From: an uncultured Lentisphaeraceae bacterium
GTDB taxonomy: Bacteria; Verrucomicrobiota; Kiritimatiellia; RFP12; DVOR01
Direction: 5' to 3'
Assembly: GCA_949289005.1 (NCBI GenBank)
Contig: CASEMQ010000038.1
Location: forward strand, 1 to 64,000
DNA: 64,000 nt
Both the position numbers and the translations under genes were made by a program. Below are positions 62,526-64,000 of this stretch, one piece after another (the stretch's first letter is position 1; each line of letters begins with the position of its first letter). The notes beneath the pieces were generated by a model, which saw only the letters and a list, made by a program, of their open reading frames with translations, did not search any database and was not told the DNA's origin.

Positions 62526-63767
62526 ATGAAGAAGGTTTTGGTGCTTTCCGTGGCCGCGTTGGGCGCGGATCTCGTGCGGCGCGCGGGCATGACGGAGCTG
62601 GCGGGGCTTCCCCTGCGGGCGATGGCGCCCGTCGGCCCGGCGGTGACCTGCGTGGCGCAGGCGACGTTGCGCACGGCGCTCCCGCCCGAGGCGCACGGCA
62701 TGCCCGCCAATGGCGTCTACCTGCGCGACACCTTCCAGAGCCAATTTTGGTGCCAATCCGCGCGGCTCGTCAAGGGGCGGCGGATTTGGGAGGGTTTCCG
62801 GGCACGCGGCGGGCGCGTGGGCGTCTACTTCTTCCAACAATCCTTGGGCGAGGCGGCGGACGAGATTGTCTCGCCCGCGCCCATCCACACGCACGGCGGC
62901 GGCATGATCATGGCCACCTACCAGAAGCCCGGGCGGGCGTTGGGGGTGGACAATCCCGTGGCGTTGTGGCGGTATTGGGGCCCGCTGGCGCATCCCAAGG
63001 TGGGGCGCGGCATCGCCCGGGCGCTGGCCGCGCGCATCCGCCGCGGGGACGCGCCCGAGGCGCTCTTCGTCTATCTGCCGACGTTGGACTACGAACTGCA
63101 GCGTCACGGCACGGCGCACCCCAAGGTGGCCGCGAGCCTCCGCGAGCTGGCGGCGCAGGCGGCGACCTTGGCCGCCGCCGCGCGGGAGCAGGGTTACGCC
63201 CTCGCGCTTGCGGGGGACTATGCCATCGCCGACGTGACCGGGACGGTCGCCTTCCCCAACCGTGCGTTGCGCGCGGCGGGGCTCTTCGCCACGCGCCCGG
63301 TCAAGGCCATGCGTTATCCCGATTTTTACCAAAGCCGCGCAATCGCCCTGCCCGACCATCAGGTGGCGCCCGTGTGGTGCGCCGACGCGGCGGCCCGCGA
63401 GCGCGCGCGGGAGGTGCTCGCCGCGCTCCCGGAGGTCGAGGCCGTGCGCCCCGGGGTGGGCGGCGCGGAGTGGGAGGCCATCGCGCGGCCGGGGTGTTGG
63501 TTCGCGTGGCCGTGGTGGGAGGACCCGCGCGAGGCGCCGGACTTCGCCACGCATGTGGACATCCACAACAAGCCTGGCTTCGACCCGTGCGAACTCTTCT
63601 TCGGCCGCAATCCCTTCCACTGCTCCGACGACGTGGCGCGGGTACGCGGGACGCATGGGCGCGTGGAGGCGCCCGTGGCCTGGGCGGCGGACGACGCGTT
63701 GGGGTTGGGCGAGCCGGCGGACGCGGTGGCCTTCGCCAAAGGGCTCGAGGCCTTTCTCGGGGAGTGA
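62526..63767 (+). CDS. Alkaline-phosphatase-superfamily enzyme (type I phosphodiesterase/nucleotide pyrophosphatase-like)
   Basis: 413 residues, no clear signal peptide beyond a short hydrophobic start. The N-terminal part resembles the NPP metalloenzyme fold (VLVLSVAALGADL ... PVGPAVTCVAQATLRTALPP, with a Thr nucleophile context), ALFVYLPTLDYELQRHG (the YxxxxDxxxHxxG metal motif) and ALAGDYAIADVTG (the usual GDHG changed to GDYA). The C-terminal half has a late His pair in ATHVDIHNKPGFD and GTHG. It probably hydrolyses a phosphate ester or diester. It follows the GspG-like gene by 56 bases. Confidence 0.75.
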   Translation: MKKVLVLSVAALGADLVRRAGMTELAGLPLRAMAPVGPAVTCVAQATLRTALPPEAHGMPANGVYLRDTFQSQFWCQSARLVKGRRIWEGFRARGGRVGVYFFQQSLGEAADEIVSPAPIHTHGGGMIMATYQKPGRALGVDNPVALWRYWGPLAHPKVGRGIARALAARIRRGDAPEALFVYLPTLDYELQRHGTAHPKVAASLRELAAQAATLAAAAREQGYALALAGDYAIADVTGTVAFPNRALRAAGLFATRPVKAMRYPDFYQSRAIALPDHQVAPVWCADAAARERAREVLAALPEVEAVRPGVGGAEWEAIARPGCWFAWPWWEDPREAPDFATHVDIHNKPGFDPCELFFGRNPFHCSDDVARVRGTHGRVEAPVAWAADDALGLGEPADAVAFAKGLEAFLGE

Positions 63768-63836
63768 GCAATCATGTTTGGGGAAGTCGTACACGCTTCG
63801 GACCACAAAGACACCAACGGTGCGCAGGCGGGCGGA

Positions 63837-63981
63837 CGCTCCACCGGTCGGGCTGCGCCCTTCCTACCGCGTCCGCCGTCTGCGCATCGCTGTTCGCCTA
63901 TGCCGAAGGGCAGTCCTTTTTCGAAGAAACGGTTCGGCGTGGAAGGTGTGCGCGGTAGGGAGCGAAGCGACCGGTGGAGCG
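63837..63981. repeat. Nested inverted repeats in the last intergenic region
   Basis: A perfect 14-mer CGCTCCACCGGTCG (63837-63850) is inverted at 63968-63981. Inside it CCTACCGCG (63863-63871) is inverted at 63951-63959, and GCCGAA/TTCGGC (63902-63938) pairs at the centre. The symmetric nesting suggests a folded RNA, a palindromic mobile repeat or a recombination site. The right flank lies at the window edge. Confidence 0.5.
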
Positions 63982-64000
63982 CACAGCCTTCCACGCCTGA

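Overview
The window is high-GC bacterial DNA (about two thirds G+C by eye) that is almost completely coded. The gene set suggests an anaerobic, Gram-negative, LPS-bearing, sugar-fermenting bacterium. I would guess the Verrucomicrobiota/Kiritimatiellota side of the PVC group, but no rRNA or other decisive marker is present. The clues are: an LL-diaminopimelate aminotransferase; a pyrophosphate-type phosphofructokinase; glutamine synthetase type III; the hydrogenase maturase HydF; LptA/LptB/KdsA and a lipid A acyltransferase; an exported GH35-type beta-galactosidase and a Tat-type sulfatase; an ECF sigma factor overlapping a Ser/Thr kinase; and an HPr kinase with HPr and Enzyme I but no sugar permease.

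Layout. 0-5.2 kb: queuosine genes queF and queC, a peptide-binding protein and glnN. 5.2-9.2 kb: zinc-ribbon protein, lipid A acyltransferase, dapL and PPi-phosphofructokinase. 9.3-11.5 kb (minus): secreted GH35 enzyme. 11.9-12.05 kb: tRNA-Gly(UCC) and tRNA-Leu(CAA). 12.2-15 kb: exported nitroreductase-like protein and uvrB. 15.2-23.6 kb: a five-gene unit with no recognised function, built around a 1255-residue HerA/DUF87 ATPase with a serine-rich insert, followed by a 715-residue protein with three C-terminal membrane helices, two small acidic proteins and a TolA-like lipoprotein. 23.7-27.5 kb: marC, a double ABC ATPase, an M42 peptidase and a TrmJ-type methyltransferase. 27.5-31.9 kb: degenerate polysaccharide deacetylase, sulfatase, Ser/Thr kinase and ECF sigma factor. 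40.8-32.0 kb (minus): kdsA-lptC-lptA-lptB-hpf-hprK-ptsH-ptsI-yihY and two type II pseudopilins. 40.95-41.02 kb: a promoter-to-terminator unit that looks like a small RNA. 41.1-47.2 kb: NtrB/NtrC-type two-component pair, a secreted eight-motif DnaJ-type zinc-finger protein, a TrmH methyltransferase, hydF, a DprA-like protein and slyX. 47.3-50.7 kb: argJ-argB-argD. 50.9-55.1 kb: Gfo/Idh oxidoreductase, metG and panC. 55.2-59 kb: coiled-coil membrane protein and leuS. 59.0-59.9 kb: a lower-GC patch. 60.2-63.8 kb: an rpiB-glyA gene fusion, a GspG-like protein and an alkaline-phosphatase-superfamily enzyme.

Genes sit in long co-directional units with frequent ATGA/GTGA overlaps. Most units start with a TGn-TATAMT extended -10 box. 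The coding strand tends to be G-rich near the promoter and C-rich towards the end of each unit. The strongest candidate for an undescribed system is the 15.2-23.6 kb HerA-centred unit.
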